DNA from: Chitinophagales bacterium
Lineage (GTDB): Bacteria > Bacteroidota > Bacteroidia > Chitinophagales > Chitinophagaceae
DNA: 64,000 nucleotides
NCBI GenBank assembly: GCA_017303835.1
Contig: JAFLBI010000001.1
Location: 2,418,001 to 2,482,000 of the forward strand
Direction of reading: 5' to 3'
In this document: positions 1-7,213 of the stretch, piece after piece
Layout of the letters: each line of letters opens with the position of its first letter
Position numbering within the stretch: position 1 is the stretch's first letter
Program-made: the position numbers and the translations under genes
Notes under the pieces: model-generated
What the model saw: the letters and a program-made list of their open reading frames with translations, nothing else
Databases searched by the model: none
What the model was told of the DNA's origin: nothing

Positions 1-700
1 CAGTTGGGTGATTGAAGACAGCACCAACTAAGCCCGGTGCGCGGTGTTGAAGCGGACTCATAGCATTATACAAATGCGTAACCGTACTGATGCCTCCATC
101 AAAAGCTTTGGTGGCGGTAGCATAATCTGCATCACTATGCCCGGCAGAAACAATGATGCCTTCGCTTTGAATAAAGTTGATGATGGCTGGATCGCAAACT
201 TCGGGTGCCAGTGTAATCATTTTGATGGCCCCCTTTCCATAAGCCAATAATGATTGCACTTCTTCCATGTTAGGTGCATGAATGAGTGACTCAATATGTG
301 CACCTCTGCGTTTGGGGTGTAACCATGGTCCTTCAATATGTAAACCGATACAACCTTCACCACCTTCTAGCCAATAGGCGCGCACCGCATCAATGCATTG
401 CCTGATGACTGTGTCGTGATTAGTAGCAACGGTCGGCAAGAAAAATCCGGCACCACCGGCTTTGCAATAAGCATGAATTGCATGAATCGTGGCTGCATCA
501 GGATAAACGGCCAGTAATCTGTCGTGTGCGCCATAGAGTTGAATATCTATCAACGCAGGCAATACCGTGTGTGTATCGTAGTGATTGTCCTGATTCGGTT
601 CTATTGCAACAATGTGTTTATCGGCAATCACCACAGTATGATCGTACAACCAATGATTGCCGGTAAAAAGCCGTGCAGTTTTAATGCGTTGTTCAGCCAT
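1..700 (-). CDS. nagA: N-acetylglucosamine-6-phosphate deacetylase (3' end cut by window edge)
   Basis: Removes the acetyl group from GlcNAc-6-phosphate in the cytoplasm, feeding amino-sugar catabolism and wall recycling. Translating the minus strand from the ATG at 700-698 gives an open frame that runs off the window start (about 233 residues visible). Amidohydrolase landmarks are LPALIDIQ, then HIEGPW with a following KRRGAH (metal-binding Glu), SAGHSDADY and THLYNAM (metal-binding His residues), followed by the family's MSPLQHRAPGLVGAV stretch. It is the last visible gene of a leftward cluster with recX, an LpxR-like gene and an omega-amidase. Its ATG overlaps the stop of the omega-amidase gene (8-bp overlap ATGGCTGA), which suggests translational coupling. 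The C-terminus is outside the window. Confidence 0.9.
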   Translation of the reverse strand, partial: MAEQRIKTARLFTGNHWLYDHTVVIADKHIVAIEPNQDNHYDTHTVLPALIDIQLYGAHDRLLAVYPDAATIHAIHAYCKAGGAGFFLPTVATNHDTVIRQCIDAVRAYWLEGGEGCIGLHIEGPWLHPKRRGAHIESLIHAPNMEEVQSLLAYGKGAIKMITLAPEVCDPAIINFIQSEGIIVSAGHSDADYATATKAFDGGISTVTHLYNAMSPLQHRAPGLVGAVFNHPT

Positions 701-1484
701 GGTGAATGGTAAAGGGGTCTGCGTCTTTTAAGAAAGGAAGTTTGTTGCGGATATCGTCCAGCGGTTGTTTTTCCAGTGTGATGGTGTGTACATCATCGCC
801 ATGGGCTTTTTCATACAGTATAGTACCCATCGCATCAACTACCATGCTATCACCACTGTGGTAAATATCATTACCGTCTCTGCCTACACGGTTCACACCA
901 ATCACATAACACTGATTCTCGATGGCTCTTGCCTGCAACAGTGTTTTCCATGCATGATTTCTTCTTTCGGGCCAATTCGCAACATAGAGCAGCACATCGT
1001 ATTCGGGTCCATCATGTTGTTGTTGTCTGGCCCAAACGGGGAAACGCAAGTCGTAGCAGATTTGCAGATTGATGCGCCATCCTTTCACCGATGCAATCAA
1101 ACGCTTGCTGCCCGGTGTATAATGCTTGTCCTCGCCTGCATAGCCAAAACAATGTTTCTTATCGTAATAACCATATTCGCCGTTAGGCAGCATCCAGATT
1201 AATCGGTTGTGGTATTGACCATTCTCTTCAATCATCAGACTGCCGGTTAGAATGATTTTTTTCTCCGCAGCTGTGTTGCGCATCCAGGTGACTGTTGGAC
1301 CGTCCATCTTTTCTGCAAAGATTTCCGGGCGCATGCTGAAACCGGTAGAGAACATTTCCGGCAATACCACTACTTCAGTGTGTTCATGGATGTTGTGGAT
1401 GATGGAACTAAAGTGCTGGATATTGGCTGTCTTGTCCTCCCAAACCAAAGCTTGTTGCAAAAGGGTAAATGTTAGGGTTGACAT
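693..1484 (-). CDS. Omega-amidase, nitrilase superfamily (YafV/Nit2-like)
   Basis: A 263-residue carbon-nitrogen hydrolase. The catalytic triad is visible: Glu in VVLPEMFSTGFSM, Lys in the stretch DKKHCFGYAGEDKHY, and Cys in LQICYDLRFPVWAR. The DLRFP after the cysteine is typical of omega-amidases that hydrolyse alpha-ketoglutaramate or ketosuccinamate to the keto acid and ammonia (metabolite repair in the methionine/glutamine transamination cycle). I chose the ATG at 1484 (protein begins MSTLTFTLLQQAL); a further 16 codons upstream are open but unlike the family and approach the previous gene. It lies 19 bp after the LpxR-like gene and overlaps nagA, so the cluster is probably one transcript. 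The substrate is inferred from family only. Confidence 0.88.
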   Translation of the reverse strand: MSTLTFTLLQQALVWEDKTANIQHFSSIIHNIHEHTEVVVLPEMFSTGFSMRPEIFAEKMDGPTVTWMRNTAAEKKIILTGSLMIEENGQYHNRLIWMLPNGEYGYYDKKHCFGYAGEDKHYTPGSKRLIASVKGWRINLQICYDLRFPVWARQQQHDGPEYDVLLYVANWPERRNHAWKTLLQARAIENQCYVIGVNRVGRDGNDIYHSGDSMVVDAMGTILYEKAHGDDVHTITLEKQPLDDIRNKLPFLKDADPFTIHHG

Positions 1485-1503
1485 ACACTGATTTTTGATA
1501 AAG

Positions 1504-2469
1504 TTACTGAGCTCGTTGAAAGCGGTAGGCAAAACCTATTACGCCATAATTCTGATTATTGGTTTGTGAAGTAGCTTCCTTACCCTGGTGCACAACTTCA
1601 ACACGTAGTGTGGTTCTGTTCTTTGCATAGCAGAAACCAAAGCGGTGTTCAGGTAAAAAATTGCTGGGACTTGCCGTTACCACGGGTGCGCCGGGTTTAT
1701 TGCCCATGGGGCCCTGTATGGTAGCATTATACCATTGCCAGGTAATAGATGGGTAATAATAAACAAAGACCTCTTCTTTATGCTGCCACTTTGCTTGTCC
1801 CTTGTGGATGCGGTTATTGAACAAAGCAGTTTGTTGCATGGCTTCAGCCTTACCTAAAACAAAATATGCGCCCGCCCGCAGATTACTGAAGGTGGTACCC
1901 AAGTTCAACTGTGCTGTTGGATAAATACGTGCTAAGCCATTTTTTTCCGGTTGAATATCAGCGGTGTATTGTACACTTGCATCAAGTGCAAAATGATTGG
2001 GAATCTGTTTTTCCCATCCTGGAAAGAAAGCATAGTTCATCAGGTTGTGATACCACTCTTGAAATCCTGCTGCCCCGGCTGCTGGTCCTACAACACCCAA
2101 AGCCCCAGTCCATTCTAATTGCTGTGCTTTTGGCAAGATGGTTTTCTGCGCGTATTTCAGATAGAGATAACCCGCATAAGGTCTGTCGATAATATTGTTA
2201 TAAGCATAAGCCTTGTTACGTGGCGTATACATCTGCTGTCCTAATTCAAGGGTTTGAATCTGCTTCAAGCCTTTCTTGGTATTGTTTGCAGCGGCATAGC
2301 GCAGATATAATCCGCTGGAATAATAGCCATCTCTTATTTTCAATAAAAAAGCATCATTATCGATTTGTACCGATAACTCTTTTGCATAACTGCTTGTTTG
2401 TGCGAAAAGATTGTTTATGCAGCAGCAACTCAGAATAAAAAACAAATAACGCATGCAGGAAAGATACAT
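1504..2469 (-). CDS. LpxR-like lipid A 3'-O-deacylase family outer-membrane protein
   Basis: About 321 residues with an N-terminal signal peptide ending LFAQ. The frame carries the LpxR/DUF2219 pattern: QIDNDAFLL near the N-terminus, DGYYSSGLYLRY, LELGQQMYTPRN and DRPYAGYLYLKY, with alternating beta-strand texture and a terminal aromatic-rich strand (GVIGFAYRF). In Salmonella LpxR removes the 3'-acyloxyacyl chain of lipid A at the outer membrane; whether this homolog has that specificity is inference. The ATG at 2469 overlaps the recX stop as TAATG, arguing for coupling. A second ATG at 2454 would give a tidier signal peptide (MRYLFFILSCCC) and is an equally possible start. Confidence 0.8.
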   Translation of the reverse strand: MYLSCMRYLFFILSCCCINNLFAQTSSYAKELSVQIDNDAFLLKIRDGYYSSGLYLRYAAANNTKKGLKQIQTLELGQQMYTPRNKAYAYNNIIDRPYAGYLYLKYAQKTILPKAQQLEWTGALGVVGPAAGAAGFQEWYHNLMNYAFFPGWEKQIPNHFALDASVQYTADIQPEKNGLARIYPTAQLNLGTTFSNLRAGAYFVLGKAEAMQQTALFNNRIHKGQAKWQHKEEVFVYYYPSITWQWYNATIQGPMGNKPGAPVVTASPSNFLPEHRFGFCYAKNRTTLRVEVVHQGKEATSQTNNQNYGVIGFAYRFQRAQ

Positions 2470-2951
2470 TAATCAGTGTTTTTGTTGCTGCAGGTTTTGA
2501 TGGCCTGCTGAATCAAGGGTAATTCAAATCCTTTTTGCATCAGGTATTGTGTAGTCTTGGCTTGTTTACTGATTGTCTTTTCACCTTTCAGGCTGTTCCA
2601 CTTTAGCTTAGCCTGTTTTTCCAATGTGCGCAGATAATCGTCCTCATCAATACTTTTCATCGCTTTGCGGATACTGTAATCACTCACTTTCTTTTGTTTC
2701 AAAGCATACTGAATTCTTACACGTCCCCATTGTTTGATGCGGAACTTACCACCCGCAAATTGTTCGGCAAAGCGTTCTTCGTTCAGGTAGTCTTCTTCAA
2801 TCAACTGTGCAAGAATGGTCTCCACTTCTGTTTTGTATAAACCATATCCATAGAGCTTCTCACGCACTTCTGCATGACAGCGCTCCTGATAAGCACAGTA
2901 GTGCCGAATTTTTTGTAAGGCCTGGTCTTTATTAACGATTCTTTGCCGCAT
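2469..2951 (-). CDS. recX: RecX-family regulatory protein
   Basis: A 160-residue, Lys/Arg-rich helical protein with the RecX three-helix repeats: an N-terminal ALQKIRHYCAYQERCHAEVREKL segment, then ETILAQLIEEDYLNEERFAEQF, then WGRVRIQYALKQKKVS (each a classic RecX signature). RecX modulates RecA filament growth. There is no recA next to it in this window. It is the first gene of the leftward recX-lpxR-amidase-nagA cluster. The promoter can be read: on the minus strand TTTG (3016-3013), a 21-nt spacer and TACCTTTG (2991-2984). Confidence 0.88.
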   Translation of the reverse strand: MRQRIVNKDQALQKIRHYCAYQERCHAEVREKLYGYGLYKTEVETILAQLIEEDYLNEERFAEQFAGGKFRIKQWGRVRIQYALKQKKVSDYSIRKAMKSIDEDDYLRTLEKQAKLKWNSLKGEKTISKQAKTTQYLMQKGFELPLIQQAIKTCSNKNTD

Positions 2952-2983
2952 TTTCAGGTCATTTTAAGCAACACCGCATACAA

Positions 2984-3016
2984 CAAAGGTATCTTTGCCT
3001 CGTTAATCCGTACAAA
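2984..3016. promoter_or_regulatory. Back-to-back Bacteroidota promoters sharing a palindromic -7 box
   Basis: The palindrome-like CAAAGGTATCTTTG at 2984-2997 contains two overlapping TAnnTTTG -7 elements: TATCTTTG on the plus strand (2990-2997), serving the response regulator at 3026, and TACCTTTG on the minus strand (2991-2984), serving recX. The minus-strand promoter has a TTTG -33 element at 3016-3013 with a 21-nt spacer. The two polymerases cannot occupy the site together, so the divergent genes should compete. Confidence 0.65.
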
Positions 3017-3025
3017 CCTTTTGCT

Positions 3026-3478
3026 ATGACGATGATTGATGAAATGGCGGCCCTGGCGGCAAAAGACAATTTCGATGTTTGTCTCATCGATGATGATCAT
3101 ATCTATCAGTTCACAGCCAGAAAAATGCTGGAATCAACGGGACTGGCGAGACAGATCTACTCTTTCTACGATGGTGAAGCAGCAATCAGGTATCTCAGCA
3201 ATGAGGATACGATCAGCCAGAACAAAGTACCGGATGTAATCTTTCTTGATATCAATATGCCCATCATGGATGGCTGGCAGTTTCTGGAAGAATACAAGAG
3301 TGTAGCAGCTAAAATGCCCAGACCTGTAACCGTGTATATGGTGAGTTCTTCAGTAGATATCTTCGATATCCAGCGGGCACAGCAAATGGCTGAAGTGAGC
3401 GATTACCTGATCAAGCCTATGCCACGCGAAAAATATCGCCAGCTCATTGACGGCCTGAAGCGCCTCTCGGCAAATTAA
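3026..3478 (+). CDS. Single-domain response regulator (CheY-like)
   Basis: A 150-residue receiver domain with no output domain. Acidic pocket in CLIDDDH (about residues 19-25), phospho-acceptor Asp in VIFLDINMPIMDGW (about residue 75), a VYMVSSS strand giving the conserved Ser/Thr, and Lys in YLIKPMPREKY. The order DDDHIYQFTARKML is typical of Bacteroidota stand-alone regulators paired with PAS-type hybrid kinases encoded elsewhere. No kinase is adjacent. It is transcribed divergently from recX. Confidence 0.9.
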   Translation: MTMIDEMAALAAKDNFDVCLIDDDHIYQFTARKMLESTGLARQIYSFYDGEAAIRYLSNEDTISQNKVPDVIFLDINMPIMDGWQFLEEYKSVAAKMPRPVTVYMVSSSVDIFDIQRAQQMAEVSDYLIKPMPREKYRQLIDGLKRLSAN

Positions 3479-3537
3479 GCGCCTATTCACAACTCATTCA
3501 CATCTGTTTTCCAACCGCTTAGGCGGCCCAATTCGCT

Positions 3538-3569
3538 TTTGACGGATAGCGAGTTTTACAGTAGGTTTG
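3538..3569 (+). promoter_or_regulatory. dnaN promoter (TTTG-N20-TAGGTTTG)
   Basis: TTTG at 3538-3541, a 20-nt spacer and TAGGTTTG at 3562-3569 match the Bacteroidota housekeeping sigma consensus exactly. Transcription would begin near 3575, giving a leader of about 15 nt before the dnaN ATG at 3591. Confidence 0.7.
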
Positions 3570-3590
3570 TTGCTATCTAAAAGTAGACGA

Positions 3591-4706
3591 ATGAAGTTTA
3601 TTGTTTCCTCCTCCTCCCTGCTGAAACACCTGCAACAAATCAGCGGTGTAATCAACTCCAATACTGTTTTGCCGATTCTGGAAGATTTTCTGTTCGAAAT
3701 TCAGGATAAGAAACTCAGCGTTACCGCCACCGATCTGGAAACCGTGATGCGTGTGCAGATGGATGTGGAAAGCAAGACAAATGGCAAAGTGTGTATTCCT
3801 GCCAAGATCCTGATGGATTCTTTGAAGAATATCGCTGATCAGCCACTGACATTCAACATCGATAAAAACTTTGGCGTAGAAATCACCAGCGATAACGGTA
3901 AGTATAAGGTGATGGGCGAAAACCCGGATAATTTCCCTAAAGAACCTACTGCTGATGATACCAATGGTTTCACCATGAGCAGTAGTGCTTTGGTGACAGC
4001 CATCAACAAAACCCTGTTTGCGGTAAGCAATGACGATTTGCGTCCTGCCATGACAGGTGTGTTCTTCGAATTGCTGAAAGATGGCGTACAGTTTGTGGCC
4101 ACCGATGCACACAGATTGGTTCGTTACAAGCGTACTGATGCGAAAGCACCTAAGACAGATTCATTCATCGTTCCTAAAAAACCTTTGACCCTCTTAAAGA
4201 ATGCTTTGCCTGATAACGATGATGAACTGCAAGTGAGCTATAATAGCAACCACCTGTTTGTAAACCATGGCGAAACACAATTGATCTGTCGATTGATTGA
4301 TGCCCGCTTCCCAGATTACAAAGTGGTGATTCCTGCCGACAATCCGTATAAGCTTACTGTAAACAAAGCCGATTTCCAAAGTGCCCTGCGCCGTGTAAGT
4401 GTATTCTCTAACAAGAGCACCAATCAAGTTGCCCTGAACATTACCGGCAGCGAATTGCAGATGGCTGCACAGGATGTTGACTTCAGCTTTGAAGGTAATG
4501 AGCGCATGGGTTGCCAATACGATGGCGAAGACCTGCAGATTGCTTTCAACGCACGTTTCCTGATTGAAATGCTGAACGCAGCGGATACAGATGAGGTGAA
4601 TGTAGAACTGTCAACACCCACCAAAGCCGGCTTAATCAAGCCAACAGAGCAGGCAGCCAATGAAGACCTGCTGATGCTGGTAATGCCGCTGATGCTGAAC
4701 AACTAA
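3591..4706 (+). CDS. dnaN: DNA polymerase III subunit beta (sliding clamp)
   Basis: A 371-residue protein, the usual length for the clamp. Recognisable stretches: MKFIVSSSSLLKHLQQISGVI at the start, NTVLPILEDFLFE, VCIPAKILMDSLKN, FVATDAHRLVRYK in the second domain, ARFPDYKVVIP, and the C-terminal LLMLVMPLML that forms the peptide-binding rim. It encircles DNA as a dimer and tethers polymerase and repair factors. An open extension of eight codons exists upstream, but the ATG at 3591 gives the family N-terminus and fits the promoter at 3538-3569. dnaA and recF are not adjacent. A strong terminator follows. Confidence 0.97.
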   Translation: MKFIVSSSSLLKHLQQISGVINSNTVLPILEDFLFEIQDKKLSVTATDLETVMRVQMDVESKTNGKVCIPAKILMDSLKNIADQPLTFNIDKNFGVEITSDNGKYKVMGENPDNFPKEPTADDTNGFTMSSSALVTAINKTLFAVSNDDLRPAMTGVFFELLKDGVQFVATDAHRLVRYKRTDAKAPKTDSFIVPKKPLTLLKNALPDNDDELQVSYNSNHLFVNHGETQLICRLIDARFPDYKVVIPADNPYKLTVNKADFQSALRRVSVFSNKSTNQVALNITGSELQMAAQDVDFSFEGNERMGCQYDGEDLQIAFNARFLIEMLNAADTDEVNVELSTPTKAGLIKPTEQAANEDLLMLVMPLMLNN

Positions 4707-4728
4707 GTTGTATCAACCTCTTTCATAA

Positions 4729-4762
4729 AAAACCCCTTGCGCAAGCAAGGGGTTTTGTTTTT
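4729..4762 (+). terminator. Intrinsic terminator after dnaN
   Basis: A perfect 12-bp stem (AAAACCCCTTGC at 4729-4740 with its complement at 4745-4756) closed by a GCAA tetraloop and followed by a T-rich tail. Confidence 0.9.
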
Positions 4763-4904
4763 GTATGGTTCGGTGGTGAGGACACCACAGAGGGCCACTG
4801 TGCCTCACCGCAAGCACACAATCGCTTATGTTGAAACCGAAAAAGCTTCTTGTCAAACAATCCAATCAGATAATTTGTACTTTCATCTGTAAGAATTGTT
4901 TGCC

Positions 4905-5744
4905 ATGACAGATGCCATTATTCAGTATTTCTCCAATCTGGAGCAAAGACCATTAGAAAGACTCGCCATTCTTGTAGGCGGATTGTTGTTTTTCTGGATT
5001 ATAGAAGGTTCTATTCCTCTTATGCCGCTGCGCTATAAACAAAACAAATGGCGTCATGCAGCAGTGAATTTTGGTTTCACCTTGATTCATTTGATCATCC
5101 ATACTTTTCTGGCCCTTATCATCATTCGCATTAGCGATTGGTGTAAGACCAATGAGTTTGGTTTGGTCTATTGGTTGAATGCAGGTATCTGGACAACCGT
5201 GCTGATCGCATTCCTCACTTTAGATTTCTTTGGCGGCTGGTTGGTGCACATGACTGAACACAAAGTGCCTGTGCTCTGGCGCTTCCACGTCGTGCATCAT
5301 GCAGATAACAATGTTGATGTCACCACAGGCTTGCGCCACCATCCGGTGGAGAGCATTTTGCGCGGACTGTTTTTCTTCATGGGCATTATTGTTTCCGGCG
5401 CGCCTATGTTTGCCGTTATGATTTTTCAAACCATCTTAATTGTGGCTACTGCGTTTACACATGCCAATATTCGTTTACCCAAACAGTTGGATGCCGCATT
5501 GAGCTGGGTACTCGTGTCGCCCAATATGCACAAAGTGCATCATCATTGGAAACAACCCTATACCGATAGCAATTATGGTGCAGTATTGTCAATCTGGGAC
5601 AGATTGCTAGGCACTTTCATGAAATTGGATGCGGCTCAAATTCGATATGGGTTAGATCGCTACTATCCTAACGAGAAAGATGAGCAGTTTGGAGAACTAC
5701 TCACAAAGCCTTTTGGGCATATGGACAAGACGCCTGTTGCCTGA
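4905..5744 (+). CDS. Sterol desaturase / fatty acid hydroxylase family membrane protein
   Basis: A 279-residue integral membrane di-iron enzyme. The histidine clusters are HMTEH (HX3H), HVVHH (HX2HH), HHPVE, HANIR and HKVHHH, set among four or more hydrophobic segments. Family members hydroxylate or desaturate lipids such as sterols, carotenoids, sphingolipids or ether lipids; the substrate here cannot be read from sequence. I took the ATG at 4905 (MTDAIIQYF); a TTG three codons earlier is an alternative. It stands alone between the dnaN terminator and kdsB, on the same strand as both. Confidence 0.88.
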   Translation: MTDAIIQYFSNLEQRPLERLAILVGGLLFFWIIEGSIPLMPLRYKQNKWRHAAVNFGFTLIHLIIHTFLALIIIRISDWCKTNEFGLVYWLNAGIWTTVLIAFLTLDFFGGWLVHMTEHKVPVLWRFHVVHHADNNVDVTTGLRHHPVESILRGLFFFMGIIVSGAPMFAVMIFQTILIVATAFTHANIRLPKQLDAALSWVLVSPNMHKVHHHWKQPYTDSNYGAVLSIWDRLLGTFMKLDAAQIRYGLDRYYPNEKDEQFGELLTKPFGHMDKTPVA

Positions 5745-5758
5745 TGGCATTCAGCGGT

Positions 5759-5766
5759 TAACTTTG
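5759..5766 (+). promoter_or_regulatory. kdsB -7 promoter element very close to the start codon
   Basis: TAACTTTG at 5759-5766 matches TAnnTTTG perfectly and ends only 4 nt before the kdsB ATG at 5771. The expected transcription start falls on or just after the ATG, so the mRNA would be leaderless or nearly so. No clear TTTG at -33 was found. Confidence 0.5.
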
Positions 5767-5770
5767 CGCC

Positions 5771-6496
5771 ATGAAGCAAATCGCCATGATTCCGGCCCGT
5801 TATGCGGCCACGCGTTTTCCCGCTAAGTTGATGCAACAGCTCGGCAACAAAACGGTGATAAGGCATACTTACGATAATACCATCGCCACAGGTCTGTTCG
5901 ATGAAGTGGTAGTGGTTACCGATAGCGATATCATCTTCCATGAAATTACCCAGCATGGCGGCAAAGCCGTGATGAGCAAACGCACACACGAGAGTGGCAG
6001 CGATCGCATTGCAGAAGCTGCTGCAGATATGGACGTAGATATTATCGTGAATGTACAGGGCGATGAACCCTTTGTGAAGAAAGCGCCACTCGAAAAGTTA
6101 TTGCAAGTATTTCAAGGCGAAGACGGCGCGCAAGTACTAGTAGCATCTTTGATGCAGGAGTTAAAGGACGAAGCATTGATCAAAGATCCCAACTATGTAA
6201 AAGTTGCTGTAGATAGAAATATGAATGCACTGTTCTTTTCCAGAAGTGTGATTCCTTATCCAAGAGATGCAGCAGCGGCGAAACTATATTACGAACATAT
6301 TGGTGTGTATGCTTTTCGCAAACAGGCTTTGTTGAATTTTACTTCCTGGCCCATGACACCATTAGAAGCTGCAGAAAAAATTGAATGTCTCCGCTACCTC
6401 GAATATGGTGTGTCCATTAAAATGGTGGTAACAGATTATATGGGTGTAGAAATTGATACACCGGAAGACTTGGCAAAAGCGGCGAAGTTGTTGTAA
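5771..6496 (+). CDS. kdsB: 3-deoxy-manno-octulosonate cytidylyltransferase
   Basis: Activates Kdo as CMP-Kdo for lipopolysaccharide core synthesis. 241 residues, typical length. Nucleotide-binding start IPARYAATRFPAKLM, then VVVTDSD, a DEV segment, RTHESGSDRIAEAA, NVQGDEPF, and YEHIGVYAFRKQALLNF, EIDTPEDL near the C-terminus; all are KdsB signatures. The same strand carries the hydroxylase 26 bp upstream, but kdsB has its own -7 box. A KdnB-like Fe-alcohol dehydrogenase is encoded 12 kb downstream, so the actual sugar could be the 8-amino derivative Kdo8N, as in Shewanella. Confidence 0.95.
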   Translation: MKQIAMIPARYAATRFPAKLMQQLGNKTVIRHTYDNTIATGLFDEVVVVTDSDIIFHEITQHGGKAVMSKRTHESGSDRIAEAAADMDVDIIVNVQGDEPFVKKAPLEKLLQVFQGEDGAQVLVASLMQELKDEALIKDPNYVKVAVDRNMNALFFSRSVIPYPRDAAAAKLYYEHIGVYAFRKQALLNFTSWPMTPLEAAEKIECLRYLEYGVSIKMVVTDYMGVEIDTPEDLAKAAKLL

Positions 6497-6529
6497 TGTA
6501 AGTGGTAGTTGTTATTTAAAATTTTCTCC

Positions 6530-6682
6530 AAAAAGTTTTACCGCAGAGTCGTACAGTCAAGAGAGTTTGCGCAGAGAAAATCAATTTGAGATTTATTATT
6601 TGAGATTTGATATTGAAGCGGATTTTTTACTTAACCGCAAAGGCGCTAGGACACAAAGATTCGCGAGGAAATCTATTTGACA
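6530..6682 (+). repeat. Dispersed repeat family R1 (CCGCAGAG...CGCAAAGG type), copy 1
   Basis: Degenerate, non-coding copy of a repeat also present inverted in tandem at 19398-19760 and directly at 26360-26618. Landmarks in order: TTTTACCGCAGAG, GCGCAGAGAAAATC, AATTTGAGATTTATTATTTG, GAAGCGGATTTTTTACTTAA, CCGCAAAGGCGCTAGGACAC, TTCGCGAGGA. It has no transposase and no coding potential that persists between copies. Confidence 0.75.
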
Positions 6683-6689
6683 TAGTCTT

Positions 6690-6794
6690 AGCGACACATC
6701 GCGGCATAGCGTTTATCTTCCGAAGCTTCAGCGGTTTACCATCCATAGCTTTAGCGATTTACCAACCAAAGCCATGGCGTAGGTTGGAGGATGG
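6690..6794. repeat. 23-bp imperfect tandem repeat ending in a nested hairpin
   Basis: Repeat cores GAAGCTTCAGCGGT, ATAGCTTTAGCGAT and AAAGCCATGGCGTA start at 6722, 6745 and 6768, exactly 23 bp apart, with a weaker copy before them. The last core is the loop of a hairpin with arms CCAACC (6762-6767) and GGTTGG (6782-6787). Outside it, CCATCC (6739-6744) pairs with GGATGG (6789-6794). Thus arms belonging to successive repeat units are complementary to successive blocks on the right side. Confidence 0.7.
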
Positions 6795-6808
6795 AGGTAG
6801 GCCTTGGC

Positions 6809-6971
6809 GGTGAAGTTTTTAGAGAACAGAAGAACAAGGAACGGAGAATGCTCAGAATGTATAAGCCAGCAGCTAGCTTTTCTCGCAAAGCGCGCAAACA
6901 CTTTTTTAGCACGCAAGGTGATTACCAAGAGCATTGTGTGCCTAATATCCTGGCGAGCTTAGCGTGTAACT
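6809..6971 (+). repeat. Dispersed repeat family R2, copy 1
   Basis: Matches 27183-27360. Shared landmarks are TTAGAGAACAGA, GGAACAAGGAAC, AGCTTTTCTCGCAA, GCGCGCAA, TTTTTTAGCACGCAAG and TATCCTGGCGAGCTTAGCGT. Non-coding; the copies differ by many substitutions and small indels. Confidence 0.75.
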
Positions 6972-7011
6972 TTTTACCGTAGAGAAATCAATTTGAGATT
7001 TCGCTAGATGG

Positions 7012-7102
7012 TTTTACCGCAGAGAACAAGAGTTAAGAGAGTTGGCGCTGAGGGTTAACTATAAAAAACTCTGCGCAACCTCAGCGATCTCTGCTGCTCC
7101 GC
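7012..7102 (+). repeat. Dispersed repeat family R3 (long imperfect inverted repeat), copy 1
   Basis: Begins TTTTACCGCAGAG and ends with CTCCGCGGTTAAA, its near complement, with inner CGCTGAGGGTT facing AACCTCAGCG, so the unit can fold on itself. A second copy lies at 26985-27092. Confidence 0.6.
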
Positions 7103-7103
7103 G

Positions 7104-7202
7104 GTTAAATGAATAACCAGTAGTCAATAACCACAAACTAATAACCAGCAATCACAAACTATCAACTATGGTCCATCAACCATGAGCCATAAGCTAAAGC
7201 CA
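7104..7202 (+). repeat. Low-complexity ACCAT/AACTA block (family R5)
   Basis: A run built from AACCA, CAACTA and CCATCAACCATG-like words directly downstream of repeat R3 and next to the asnS stop. Similar blocks are at 19290-19358 (inverted), 20957-21018, 27083-27150, 27440-27500 and 29985-30045. Confidence 0.6.
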
Positions 7203-7213
7203 AAAGACCATTT

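Noticed and set aside
3573-4112. Long minus-strand ORF inside dnaN
   Set aside because: Shadow of dnaN in another frame; the plus-strand protein is unmistakable.
6497-7213. CRISPR array in the repeat-rich gap
   Set aside because: Repeats are degenerate, of unequal spacing and not separated by unique spacers of constant length; no cas genes.
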